This document shows positions 15,597-24,157 of a stretch of 28,160 nt of DNA, one piece after another. The number at the start of each line of letters is the position of its first letter. Position 1 is the first letter of the stretch. The position numbers and the translations under genes were made by a program. The notes under the pieces are model-generated. The model was given only the letters and a program-made list of their open reading frames with translations. It ran no database searches and was not told where the DNA came from. The stretch lies in assembly GCA_946478755.1 (NCBI GenBank), contig CAMLDJ010000043.1, positions 1 to 28,160 on the forward strand. Reading direction: 5' to 3'. The DNA is from an uncultured Pedobacter sp. Its GTDB lineage: Bacteria; Bacteroidota; Bacteroidia; Sphingobacteriales; Sphingobacteriaceae.

Positions 15597-16136
15597 ATGG
15601 AAAATCAATTCGGCTCCAGATCTACCTGGGGCAGACGCTGGCTTGTTGTCTACACCCGCCCAAGGTGGGAAAAGAAAGTAGACAAATTGTTGAAAACGCA
15701 GGACATAAAATCGTACTGCCCGCTTAAAAAGGTCACCAATCAATGGGCTGACCGAAAGAAGGTGGTTGAACTGCCACTATTTAGCGGTTATGTATTTGTC
15801 TGGGTCAGTGAACGGGAGGAATATAAAGTACGGCAAACCCTGGGCGTATTGAACTTTATCTATTATATGTCTAAACCGGCGGTGATCAGAGCCAGCGTGA
15901 TTGAAAAAATAGAAAAGCTCATGAACAATACAGATGCGGATTATGAAATTGTTAATGCGCAGCAAATTCACCTGGGCGATCGCATCAGGATCAAGAGCGG
16001 GATTTTCTATAACCAGGAAGGAACCGTAATTAAGGTGCAGGGGAAAACTGTTTTAATGGTTTTCGATCATCTAAACTGCGCCCTGGTCAGCAATATCCCC
16101 GTCTCCAATGTACTGCTCAACACGGTAGCTTCCTGA
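15597..16136 (+). CDS. NusG-family transcription antiterminator (UpxY/RfaH-like)
   Basis: A 179-residue specialised NusG paralogue. The NGN domain runs about residues 13-115 (WLVVYTRPRWEKKVDKLLKT, ELPLFSGYVFVWV). A KOW domain follows (about 125-165, LGDRIRIKSGIFYNQEGTVIKVQGK). UpxY proteins of Bacteroides bind RNA polymerase at capsule operon leaders and allow transcription through the long operon. Here the gene is third in the operon, after a 113-bp gap, rather than first as in Bacteroides loci, and no UpxZ-type partner is seen. It probably promotes transcription of distal polysaccharide genes. Family assignment is firm; the target is inferred. Confidence 0.92.
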   Translation: MENQFGSRSTWGRRWLVVYTRPRWEKKVDKLLKTQDIKSYCPLKKVTNQWADRKKVVELPLFSGYVFVWVSEREEYKVRQTLGVLNFIYYMSKPAVIRASVIEKIEKLMNNTDADYEIVNAQQIHLGDRIRIKSGIFYNQEGTVIKVQGKTVLMVFDHLNCALVSNIPVSNVLLNTVAS

Positions 16137-16181
16137 TCAGCTACCGGCACGAACTGATTTTCAAACTTTAATCTTACACCG

Positions 16182-17345
16182 ATGATTCCTGTAACTAAAC
16201 CATTTCTTCCAAAGGAAGAAGAATATCAAGAATATGTCAACAGCATTTGGGAACGTCAATGGCTGACAAACAATGGCCCTCTGTTAAACGACTTTGAGTT
16301 AAAGCTTAAGGAGTATTTAGACATCAAACACCTACTATTTGTTTGTAATGGCACTTTCGCGATTCAATTGGCCATCAAGGCCTTAGCCCTTAAAGGTGAA
16401 ATTATTACTACACCATTTTCTTATGTAGCCACGACAAGCAGTATTGTATGGGAGGGCTGTGAGCCGGTATACGTAGATATAGATAAGGAAACTTTTAATA
16501 TAGATCCCACGAAAATTGAAGCTGCAATTACACCGCGAACTTCGGCGATATTGGCAACGCATGTTTACGGAAATCCCTGTGATATAGATGCAATCCAGGA
16601 AATAGCGGACAAATATGGCTTAAAAGTTATCTATGATGCGGCCCACTGTTTCGGTACGCGATACAAAAACAAATCGGTATTCGACTACGGTGACATCAGT
16701 ACCACCAGTTTCCATGCCACGAAACTGTTCCATACCATTGAAGGCGGAGCGGTTTTTACCAGAGACCCCGATCTGTTAAAAAAGATGATCTATATCAGGA
16801 ACTTCGGACATAATGGGCCGGATACATTTGAAGGCCTGGGCATTAATGGCAAAAATTGTGAGTTCCATGCCGCTATGGGCCTGTGCAATCTGAAGCATGT
16901 AGACGAAATACTGGAAAAAAGAAAGATGCTCTCTCTTCATTATTTTGAAAGGCTGAGCGCGATTAAAGGAGCCTTTCCAAAATTAAGGGAGGAGAATGAC
17001 TATAATTATGCGTATTTCCCCGTGCTATTCGAGTCAGAACAATTGAGAGAGCGCTGCATGGACCAACTAGAGCGCTCCAAAATATATTGCCGCAGATATT
17101 TTTCGCCGGCGTTATCTACCCTACCGTACGTTAATACAGTGAAAATGCCCGTATGTGACGATGTGGTAAAAAGAATAGTTTGCTTACCACTCTATCATAG
17201 TTTAACCTTTCCTGATCTGGATATGATCTGTCGGATCATTATCAGAACCCAGAACTACGAAGATCTGACCCCTGTACAAAAACAGGATTTCGGATTGCTG
17301 ATCGCCGACAAGATTGAGACAGAAATCAACAACTTAACTCAATAA
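16182..17345 (+). CDS. DegT/DnrJ/EryC1-family sugar aminotransferase (first copy)
   Basis: A 387-residue PLP-dependent enzyme that would transaminate a keto nucleotide sugar to an amino sugar. The start reads MIPVTKPFLPKEEEY. Asp152 in YDAAHCFGT would bind the PLP nitrogen. Lys181 in SFHATKLFHTIEGG is the Schiff-base lysine. Length is normal for the family. The substrate could be dTDP- or UDP-4-keto-6-deoxy sugar. In this cluster a FlaA1/CapD-type dehydratase supplies such a keto sugar from the opposite arm. Sequence blocks resemble VioA-type enzymes, but that is only an impression. Confidence 0.92.
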   Translation: MIPVTKPFLPKEEEYQEYVNSIWERQWLTNNGPLLNDFELKLKEYLDIKHLLFVCNGTFAIQLAIKALALKGEIITTPFSYVATTSSIVWEGCEPVYVDIDKETFNIDPTKIEAAITPRTSAILATHVYGNPCDIDAIQEIADKYGLKVIYDAAHCFGTRYKNKSVFDYGDISTTSFHATKLFHTIEGGAVFTRDPDLLKKMIYIRNFGHNGPDTFEGLGINGKNCEFHAAMGLCNLKHVDEILEKRKMLSLHYFERLSAIKGAFPKLREENDYNYAYFPVLFESEQLRERCMDQLERSKIYCRRYFSPALSTLPYVNTVKMPVCDDVVKRIVCLPLYHSLTFPDLDMICRIIIRTQNYEDLTPVQKQDFGLLIADKIETEINNLTQ

Positions 17346-17416
17346 AATGAGGGTGGTTCTGCAGCTGCATTAAACAGGCTGCCAAAACTTGTATTAACTT
17401 TTTAAACCTTAAAGCC

Positions 17417-18661
17417 ATGAACATTTCATTTTCACCCCCATTTATTGATCAGGATGTTATTAACGAAGTAGTGGACACCCTTAAATCCGGCTGGATCACC
17501 TCCGGTCCCAAAGTAAAGCAGCTGGAATCGGAAATTGTCAAATTAACTAAATCCAGAACGGCGGTCTGTGTGAATTCCTGGACCTCCGGTGCCATTATGA
17601 TGCTTAAATGGTTTGGGGTAAAAGAAGGCGACGAAGTCATTGTACCTGCATACTCCTACTGTGCTACGGCACTATGTGTATTGCACTGCGGTGCCACACC
17701 TGTGATGGTTGACATTTCGAATGACCTGACCATAGATCCTGAGCGGATAAGAATGGCCATTACCTGGAAAACAAAAGCAATAATTGCTGTCGATATTGCG
17801 GGCTGGCCATGCGATTATAACGCCATTAAAGCCGTGATCAAAAACAACAGAACCAGGAGCTTGTTTGTTCCCGAATCTGAGAAACAAGCGCAGTTAGGGA
17901 GGATTTTGTTAATCTCGGATGCTGCTCATTCTATTGGTGCAACCTATATGGGACATTCGGCGGCCTTAAGCAGTGATATTTCCATTTTTTCTTTCCATGC
18001 AGTGAAAAACATCACTACTGCTGAAGGCGGATGTATATGTCTAAATCTGCCAGCGCAATTTAATCATATTGAAGAGTACAATTTCCTTAAAATATTTTCA
18101 TTGAATGGTCAGAATAAGGATGCTTACACGAAGTCTAAAGGGGCCAACTGGAGATATGACATCCTATATCAGGGACTGAAAATTAATATGCCTGATGTAT
18201 GTGCAGCCATCGGCTTAGCACAGATCAGACAATACAAGAATGCCTTACTGCCTGAACGAAAAAGGATCGCCCAAAAATATTGTAATGCCCTGGGCAATTT
18301 CGACTGGTTTATCCCTCCTACACTGAAAGATTACTCAAGAGAGTCTTCCTATCATATTTTCCCGTTGAGAATAAAAGGCATTACGGAAGTGCAACGAGAT
18401 CAGATGATTGAAGATATAGTTGCACTGGGTATTATTGTGAACGTCCATTTTGTGCCGATGCCGATGCTAACTTTCTTTAAAAAGAAAGGGTATAATATTG
18501 CAAACTTTCCAAACAGTTATAAACAATATGCCTGTGAAATTTCGCTGCCAATTTATCCGACTCTAACAAACGAGGATACCGATTATATTATTGATGCGGT
18601 GATCAGCGTAGTCCAATCGCAGCTTATACATACTAAACTCCAGGCCTTATCGGCCATTTGA
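17417..18661 (+). CDS. DegT/DnrJ/EryC1-family sugar aminotransferase (second copy)
   Basis: A 414-residue PLP enzyme distinct from the preceding copy. It begins MNISFSPPFIDQDVINEVVDTLKSGWITSGP, the usual ArnB/PseC/PglE-type N-terminus. Asp168 lies in ISDAAHSIG, and Lys197 in FSFHAVKNITTAEGG is the Schiff-base lysine. It probably aminates UDP-4-keto-6-deoxy-HexNAc made by the dehydratase at 19297-21252, giving a 4-amino sugar that the GNAT at 23636-24157 could acetylate. It is the last gene of the rightward arm, and a strong terminator follows within 60 bp. Family sure; sugar inferred. Confidence 0.93.
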   Translation: MNISFSPPFIDQDVINEVVDTLKSGWITSGPKVKQLESEIVKLTKSRTAVCVNSWTSGAIMMLKWFGVKEGDEVIVPAYSYCATALCVLHCGATPVMVDISNDLTIDPERIRMAITWKTKAIIAVDIAGWPCDYNAIKAVIKNNRTRSLFVPESEKQAQLGRILLISDAAHSIGATYMGHSAALSSDISIFSFHAVKNITTAEGGCICLNLPAQFNHIEEYNFLKIFSLNGQNKDAYTKSKGANWRYDILYQGLKINMPDVCAAIGLAQIRQYKNALLPERKRIAQKYCNALGNFDWFIPPTLKDYSRESSYHIFPLRIKGITEVQRDQMIEDIVALGIIVNVHFVPMPMLTFFKKKGYNIANFPNSYKQYACEISLPIYPTLTNEDTDYIIDAVISVVQSQLIHTKLQALSAI

Positions 18662-18718
18662 CCTCATGGGGTCCACTTACCTAATGGGGCGGTTTGTAAA
18701 TTAATAAGTGGAGAAAAC

Positions 18719-18757
18719 AAAAAAGGGTGCACTTCGATGGGAAGGGCACCCTTTTTT
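18719..18757. terminator. Bidirectional rho-independent terminator between convergent arms
   Basis: AAAAAAGGGTGC (18719-18730) pairs perfectly with GCACCCTTTTTT (18746-18757) around a 15-nt loop. A T-run follows on both strands. It closes the rightward arm (stop at 18661) and the leftward arm (stop at 18811). Confidence 0.92.
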
Positions 18758-18810
18758 TGTTTTGGTGTTTTGTTTACACCTTGCGGCGCTGAAGGTATGT
18801 TTTTAATTTT

Positions 18811-19179
18811 TCAAACAGATGTAGGGAATTTATGGGTCAACAGGTCGTTGTATTTTTCTAGTAACCTGATATACTTATTCATCCAGTACTCAACTGAACC
18901 CGATGGAGGCGCAGTCGACATAGGATCACTGGTCGCGAAAGCGTTCATGTTATCCCCTATCTCACTATCTATCCGGGCAAACTCTTCCGGAAACTCTTTA
19001 GAGAAATCATGCATAATGGCACTGCCAATTTTGCAAATGATTTCAAAACTTAAAGATTCCTGATTGAACCAATTGTATATAGTCCTTCTGCTAACGTGTA
19101 GTTTTCTAGAGAGCTCACTGATGCGAACATGATCTCTTCTTACAACGCGTTCAATTACTTTACCCACATTTGAACTCAT
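18811..19179 (-). CDS. Small helix-turn-helix regulator
   Basis: A 122-residue protein with an N-terminal HTH (about residues 15-40, HVRISELSRKLHVSRRTIYNWF), like XRE or transposase-type DNA-binding domains. The C-terminal half (VEYWMNKYIRLLEKYNDLL) is a likely dimerising helix. Its position is at the end of the leftward polysaccharide arm, 117 bp after the dehydratase gene and just before the shared terminator. It could bind the operator-like region at 12187-12276, but nothing in the sequence proves that. It lacks any ligand or receiver domain. Confidence 0.8.
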   Translation of the reverse strand: MSSNVGKVIERVVRRDHVRISELSRKLHVSRRTIYNWFNQESLSFEIICKIGSAIMHDFSKEFPEEFARIDSEIGDNMNAFATSDPMSTAPPSGSVEYWMNKYIRLLEKYNDLLTHKFPTSV

Positions 19180-19296
19180 AATAAATGATTTAGTAATAAA
19201 CTTAACGGTTCAGGATCAACAGGGATGACTGTACCCTAATTTACCAAAATTTTATCAGAATAAAGCGAAAACAAAAGCATAAAGTGCTGAAAATCA

Positions 19297-21252
19297 TCAA
19301 TTAGCGATGAGGTGATCTATTTTTTCGTACTTCGAATTTTTGCTGATATAGTCAGGAATAATTTCTTTCATTTTCTTAACCATAGCATAATCGTTATGTA
19401 AAGTGTTAAGCAACAGCAATTCGTCGATTACACTCTGAACATAAATAAAACTGTTGCTTATGATTTTAGATATTTTGATTTTTGGATGATAGGTTGATAT
19501 CGTTTGCTCTTCTACCAGCAACAACTCTTCATACAGTTTTTCGCCTGGTCGTAAACCCGTGAATACAATTTTAATGTCTTCTTCGGGAGACAGCCCTGCC
19601 AGTTTGATCATGTTGGTTGCCAGATCAACTATTTTGATGGGCTCGCCCATATCGAATATAAAGATCTCTCCCCCATTACCCATTGATGCCGCTTCGAGCA
19701 CCAGCTGTACCGCTTCTGGTATGGTCATAAAATACCTGGTTATTTCTGGATGGGTCACTGTAATTGGCCCGCCTTTTTCTATTTGTGCTTTAAACCGGGG
19801 GATTACTGAGCCATTAGAACCAAGTACATTTCCAAATCTGGTGGTAATAAATCTCGTCCTGGTCTCTGCCATACTATTGACACCATTTTCGTCCGAAATG
19901 CTTACTTCCTGCTCACTGTTGAGGGATTGGATATACATTTCGGCGATACGCTTAGATGCCCCCATTATATTTGTAGGACGCACAGCTTTATCTGTAGAAA
20001 TCATTACAAATTTTTCGACTCCCGACTCTATGGCCAGATCAGCTATATTTTTTGTTCCAAGCACATTGGTTAAGATCGCTTCACAAGGATTGTTTTCCAT
20101 CATTGGTACATGTTTATAAGCCGCTGCATGAAAAATGATCTGCGGAAGATGTTCGTCGAAGATGATTTTCATTCTGGATCTGTTCTGAATGTTCGCCATG
20201 ACGACATGCGTTTCAGTTCCGGGAAAATCATCTTCAATCTCAAGCTGTAAATCGTGTAACGGTGTTTCCGCCTGATCGCACAATACAACGCTGGCCGGAT
20301 TAAAGTTCAGGATCTGACGTACGATTTCGGACCCGATTGAGCCAGCTGCGCCGGTTATTAAAACACGCTTCCCATCTATTTCCCGCAGGATGTTATTTTT
20401 TTTGAGTACGATGGGCTCTCTCTGCAATAAATCTTCAATTTTAAGGTCCTTGATCTGATTCGGAGTTAATCTGCCATACAGCCATTTATCAGATTGAGGA
20501 ACAGTTACCACTTTTATGCCTAGCGCTATGCATTGATCGATCGTATTCTTTTTCCCATTTATGCTTAGATCATCTCCTGTAAAAAGTATCTTTTTTATAT
20601 CAAACTTATCCCTCAAAGTCCTTATTGACCTGGAATGGTATACATTTTTTTGTTCAATATGCTTGTTTATCTTATTGGGGTTATCGTCAACAAAGGCAAA
20701 CACATTGAGCGTATTTGATTTACTTTCTTCTAAAGCCTTCTTTACAAGGATGGAATCACTGTCAGAACCGTATATTAAAATATTTTCTTTCTTATCGCTC
20801 TTATCGCAGAGCTGTAGGGCTTTTATGTATGCAAATAATCCTTTTACAAAAATTCTCAAAATGATTAAAAGCGATGAGGACACAAAGAAATTCATAATGA
20901 GAATTTCGGGAAACCATTTGGCTGAGATCACAAAATAAGGTGCCAGCCATACGCTGCTGATCATCGTAAAAACAAAGGTGGTTAACAATACTGCCATAAA
21001 TATCCTAACGATATCCTGGGTGTTTGAATACCTGATGATACCGGTATGTATACGCATTCCAATAAATACGCAGATGGCAATTAAACTGTATAAAGTCGTA
21101 TAAATAAAGAAATTAGAATACAAGAACTGTGCATATTCGAACTTATTGATCAGCAGGAAGGACATGAAAAGCGTCCAGGAGATGATCATCTGATCAATCA
21201 GCAGGATCAACCAACGAGAGTATGTTTTTTCACGGAGTAGAAGATTTTTCAT
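19297..21252 (-). CDS. FlaA1/CapD-type nucleotide-sugar 4,6-dehydratase with membrane domain
   Basis: 651 residues from the ATG at 21252. That ATG overlaps the upstream stop as ATGA, so I prefer it to the longer frame from 21288. Four or five N-terminal membrane helices precede a CoA-binding-like domain and a Rossmann short-chain dehydrogenase domain. The NAD motif GAAGSIGSE lies at about 300-308, and the catalytic block STDKAVRPTNIMGASK at about 415-430, with Met in place of Tyr as in this family. It would make UDP-4-keto-6-deoxy-HexNAc at the membrane, the precursor for bacillosamine- or QuiNAc-type sugars. The aminotransferases and GNAT in the cluster fit that route. Confidence 0.93.
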   Translation of the reverse strand: MKNLLLREKTYSRWLILLIDQMIISWTLFMSFLLINKFEYAQFLYSNFFIYTTLYSLIAICVFIGMRIHTGIIRYSNTQDIVRIFMAVLLTTFVFTMISSVWLAPYFVISAKWFPEILIMNFFVSSSLLIILRIFVKGLFAYIKALQLCDKSDKKENILIYGSDSDSILVKKALEESKSNTLNVFAFVDDNPNKINKHIEQKNVYHSRSIRTLRDKFDIKKILFTGDDLSINGKKNTIDQCIALGIKVVTVPQSDKWLYGRLTPNQIKDLKIEDLLQREPIVLKKNNILREIDGKRVLITGAAGSIGSEIVRQILNFNPASVVLCDQAETPLHDLQLEIEDDFPGTETHVVMANIQNRSRMKIIFDEHLPQIIFHAAAYKHVPMMENNPCEAILTNVLGTKNIADLAIESGVEKFVMISTDKAVRPTNIMGASKRIAEMYIQSLNSEQEVSISDENGVNSMAETRTRFITTRFGNVLGSNGSVIPRFKAQIEKGGPITVTHPEITRYFMTIPEAVQLVLEAASMGNGGEIFIFDMGEPIKIVDLATNMIKLAGLSPEEDIKIVFTGLRPGEKLYEELLLVEEQTISTYHPKIKISKIISNSFIYVQSVIDELLLLNTLHNDYAMVKKMKEIIPDYISKNSKYEKIDHLIAN

Positions 21253-22325
21253 AATGGTAAGATTAGATTTAATGGAAAATAACCGCATGTTAAGACATTA
21301 CCGATAGCGCGATATAAAGGGAAAAAATCAATATTTGCGTTTTTATCAATCCCTTGCTTACTAACCAGCGTGTGGTAAATAGAATCGTTAGCAACATAGC
21401 GCCAGCTCTTATAATCTAAGAACAAATCTGAGAAACCTGCCTTCCACCTAAATAAAGTATCTTTTTTAAAGCCTAAGCCACCCCCTAAATTCATGTATCT
21501 CATTCCTTCATTTCTGCCTAAAACGGTAACGTGATCAATCAGAAATTTAGCAGGAGATTCGTGTAAATAGGCACTTTTAGTAGCAATTAAATGGCCCTGA
21601 ACAATGCCATGGGTAAGGGTGATGAGTGTGCCGCACATCACCTCATCTTCAGCATATACGAGTAGCAAACGACAATCAAACTCTTTAGAATTAATCAGAT
21701 CAAGAAAGTACTGCCGCTCAAACAGGTAATAATCGGTAGACTGAATGCGCTCCATGTTTTCTGCATATATTTCAATAAAGGCATCAATATCTTCGGTATT
21801 TTTAGTCTCTTTAGTCAGAAGCCCCTTTCTCCAGCTTTTTTTTATAGCGGAATAAGTAGATTGATTGTACTTTTTACGTTGAGCTTCAATTGGTAAAGTC
21901 AAATCAAGGACCACCGTCTTACCATTTTCATAAATACCATTGAAATCGGCCATCAATCTTTCCTGAGCTAGAAATGGATGAAGCCTGGAGAAAACAGAGA
22001 CGATTTGTTCTTTTTTCAGAAAGCCCAAAAATGCTTTCTTGAAATTATTTATCAGCTCGGCACTCAGCCGTTGATTTTCCTTGTTGGATATTGGACCTAC
22101 GTAGCCGTATACTGAACTTAGATCAAAAAAAGACGACTGAGGAATTTTTCTTTTCATAAAAGGAAATGCGATATAATCATTATCCTCCTCGTAAACTACA
22201 AGAATAGCTACACCACTACTATCCAGGGCATGATACTTCCAGGTATGGTAAAAATCATGAACAAAGGCATTTTGAACATAGAAATCCCATTCCTTTTTTT
22301 GAGACAATGTAAATACTTTAATCAT
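21249..22325 (-). CDS. FemAB/GNAT-like acyltransferase (second of two paralogues)
   Basis: A 358-residue protein of the peptidoglycan-bridge FemAB-like, double-GNAT superfamily. Blocks visible are YHTWKYHALDSSG, FSRLHPFLAQERLM, TVVLDLTLPIEAQRKKYNQSTYSAIKKSWRKGL and the C-terminal LGGGLGFKKDTLFRWKAGFS. The same layout is shared with the paralogue at 25975-27006. Classical FemAB enzymes transfer amino acids from aminoacyl-tRNA, and relatives in polysaccharide clusters are thought to add acyl or aminoacyl groups to amino sugars. Its stop overlaps the dehydratase start by ATGA, showing translational coupling. Acceptor and donor are unknown. Confidence 0.85.
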   Translation of the reverse strand: MIKVFTLSQKKEWDFYVQNAFVHDFYHTWKYHALDSSGVAILVVYEEDNDYIAFPFMKRKIPQSSFFDLSSVYGYVGPISNKENQRLSAELINNFKKAFLGFLKKEQIVSVFSRLHPFLAQERLMADFNGIYENGKTVVLDLTLPIEAQRKKYNQSTYSAIKKSWRKGLLTKETKNTEDIDAFIEIYAENMERIQSTDYYLFERQYFLDLINSKEFDCRLLLVYAEDEVMCGTLITLTHGIVQGHLIATKSAYLHESPAKFLIDHVTVLGRNEGMRYMNLGGGLGFKKDTLFRWKAGFSDLFLDYKSWRYVANDSIYHTLVSKQGIDKNANIDFFPLYRAIGNVLTCGYFPLNLILPL

Positions 22326-22376
22326 ATGTTAATACGGCTTATATGGTTCGACAATAATATTTTACAGAAAAAACAC

Positions 22377-22388
22377 TGCCTATAGGCA
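22377..22388. repeat. 12-bp perfect palindrome between polymerase and FemAB-like genes
   Basis: TGCCTATAGGCA lies in the 96-bp gap, one of the few real gaps in the leftward arm. On the minus strand it is followed by GTGTTTTTT. It may be a weak terminator/processing site or an operator; no hairpin loop is possible without opening the centre. Confidence 0.4.
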
Positions 22389-22421
22389 ATATATTGACGT
22401 ATCGGCCAGAAGTGAAAGGAA

Positions 22422-23615
22422 CTAATTTAAATGGCAGTTCTTTAAAAGGACCTGGTAATTAGAATCCTTGGCATCAAGTACTGATTTACCAAGCATCATT
22501 CTCCTGCTATTCATTGAGTGCTTTAGGTTATAAGTTTCATGATATAGCCATAAAGAAGTAAACAGCACTAAGTAATTATCAAAATAATTATGGTTGGTTA
22601 ACATAAAGGAAAGCAGGGAAAACGACAGAAAAAAGATGGACGGATTGACTTTGAAAAATCTGACGCCATTGACGAAAATGTAGCCGTATATCCACAGGAA
22701 ATAAAGCATCGCAAAAATTCCTGCTTCACCCATTATCATTAAAAAGGTGTTGTGCACCCCGACTTTGATGATGAACGCGCCGTCTGCTTGCCCGCCCCCC
22801 ATTGCGCCACTAAAGGACCGGTAGCCATTACCCCAAAGTGGGTTGTTTATGATCTTATCATAATAAAGTGCCCAGGTCTCTGTTCTGGAGCCCTCTTTCA
22901 TGTCATCATCTACTTTTCCGCCCAGGATGGAGGAAAACGCATGCATCCTTTTTGTATTGAGATCCAGCTTATCTCCCACAGAAAGAAACAGGATAAATAA
23001 TACCAAACAAATAACAAGTTTATAAACATTTTTATAGCTAATCAGGACAGATAAGAGATTGATCAATACCCAGATCAATAAGAATGTTCTTGAAAAAGTG
23101 ACAAAACCCGCAATTGAAAATAAGATCTGCCCTGGTATTTTAAATTTCTTCTGTTCAATGATTAAACCAAAAGTGTAGCCTAATATACAGGCAAAGCCGG
23201 CAAGATTAGGATTTAAGTAGAAGCCACTGTACCTGCCCCCGATACCGATGACAAAAAGGGCTTCATAGATTATACTTAAAGCCCCGATAAGCAATACACC
23301 ATATATTTCAACGGTTTTAACATCTTTAAGCACAGTTGATGCCGTTATTATAAAAAGAAAATACTTAATAAAGGTGACCAGAAATGTGTCTGAAAATTGT
23401 GCACCAACCGACAGTGAAATGAAGGCAAACAAAAGCCCAAATAGTATAAAATGAATTACGGGCATTTCCTTATTGCCCAACATATAATAGGCAATAATAG
23501 AAAGAAAGATCGAATAACTTAACATTGACGCCACAGCCGGATTGATGTGCACCAAAGCATAGCTCGGAAGATTGCAGAAAATCAGGAGCAAAATAAACAA
23601 CTTCAGGTAGGTCAT
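22422..23615 (-). CDS. Wzy/O-antigen ligase-like polysaccharide polymerase
   Basis: A 397-residue integral membrane protein with about ten hydrophobic segments. A longer hydrophilic loop toward the C-terminal half (GGKVDDDMKEGSRTETWALYYDKIINNPLWGNGYRSF) is followed by VGVHNTFLMIMGEAG. The G-x-G plus H-N-x-F-L arrangement is typical of the Wzy_C/O-antigen ligase fold. It would polymerise lipid-linked repeat units in the periplasm, upstream of the Wzc/Wza pathway encoded in the other arm. No Wzx flippase is within the window, so it should lie beyond the right edge or elsewhere. Ligase and polymerase cannot be told apart from sequence. Confidence 0.87.
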   Translation of the reverse strand: MTYLKLFILLLIFCNLPSYALVHINPAVASMLSYSIFLSIIAYYMLGNKEMPVIHFILFGLLFAFISLSVGAQFSDTFLVTFIKYFLFIITASTVLKDVKTVEIYGVLLIGALSIIYEALFVIGIGGRYSGFYLNPNLAGFACILGYTFGLIIEQKKFKIPGQILFSIAGFVTFSRTFLLIWVLINLLSVLISYKNVYKLVICLVLFILFLSVGDKLDLNTKRMHAFSSILGGKVDDDMKEGSRTETWALYYDKIINNPLWGNGYRSFSGAMGGGQADGAFIIKVGVHNTFLMIMGEAGIFAMLYFLWIYGYIFVNGVRFFKVNPSIFFLSFSLLSFMLTNHNYFDNYLVLFTSLWLYHETYNLKHSMNSRRMMLGKSVLDAKDSNYQVLLKNCHLN

Positions 23616-23635
23616 ATTGGATTTTATTTGTTTGA

Positions 23636-24157
23636 TCAGTTCATTACAGACAGATGACTACTTATTACTTCAAATTCATTTTTATTCAGCTTCATTTTTA
23701 TAAACCCGTTCTTTTCATTTGCGCCAAAAGGAATAAAACCCATTTTTTCATAAACGCTATACGCTGCGGCGTTTAACGGATTAACTTCTAACAGCACCGT
23801 TTCTAATTCGAGTTCAAAAAAAGCATAGGATAATATAAGCTTGGTAGCTTTTTGCGAGATCCCTTGTCCCCAATAGCTTTTTTCTCCTATAAAGATGTGG
23901 TACCAGGCTTCGTCATCTGTTATATCCAGTAATTGAATATTACCTATATACTGGTCGCTTTCTGCGAGACAAATAGCAAACCTCTTTTCATTCGAATTGT
24001 TAAGTTTGCTTTTTAGCCATTCCTCTTCAATTTCCAGGGAAATATATCTATCTGGCTTAAATCCGGTATACTTCCATATCTCGGCATCGTTTCTCCATAA
24101 ACAGGAAACTTTTGCATCCGCCAATATCAGGGGACGTAGGTAAACAGCAGGCTTCAT
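23636..24157 (-). CDS. GNAT N-acetyltransferase (RimJ/PseH-like)
   Basis: A 173-residue single-domain GNAT. The acetyl-CoA binding segment is WGQGISQKATKLILSYAFFEL (about 97-117), followed by VLLEVNPLNAAAYSVYEKMGFIPFG, the conserved end of the fold. The start LRPLILADAKVSCLWRNDAEIW resembles PseH, which acetylates a UDP-4-amino sugar. In this cluster it could acetylate the product of one of the aminotransferases. The start overlaps the stop of the PLP-enzyme gene as ATGA (24154-24157), so the two are translationally coupled and probably act in sequence. The exact substrate is inferred. Confidence 0.87.
   Translation of the reverse strand: MKPAVYLRPLILADAKVSCLWRNDAEIWKYTGFKPDRYISLEIEEEWLKSKLNNSNEKRFAICLAESDQYIGNIQLLDITDDEAWYHIFIGEKSYWGQGISQKATKLILSYAFFELELETVLLEVNPLNAAAYSVYEKMGFIPFGANEKNGFIKMKLNKNEFEVISSHLSVMN

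Noticed and set aside
19559..20119. 186-codon plus-strand frame
   Set aside because: Antisense to the conserved dehydratase domain, whose NAD and catalytic motifs are intact on the minus strand.
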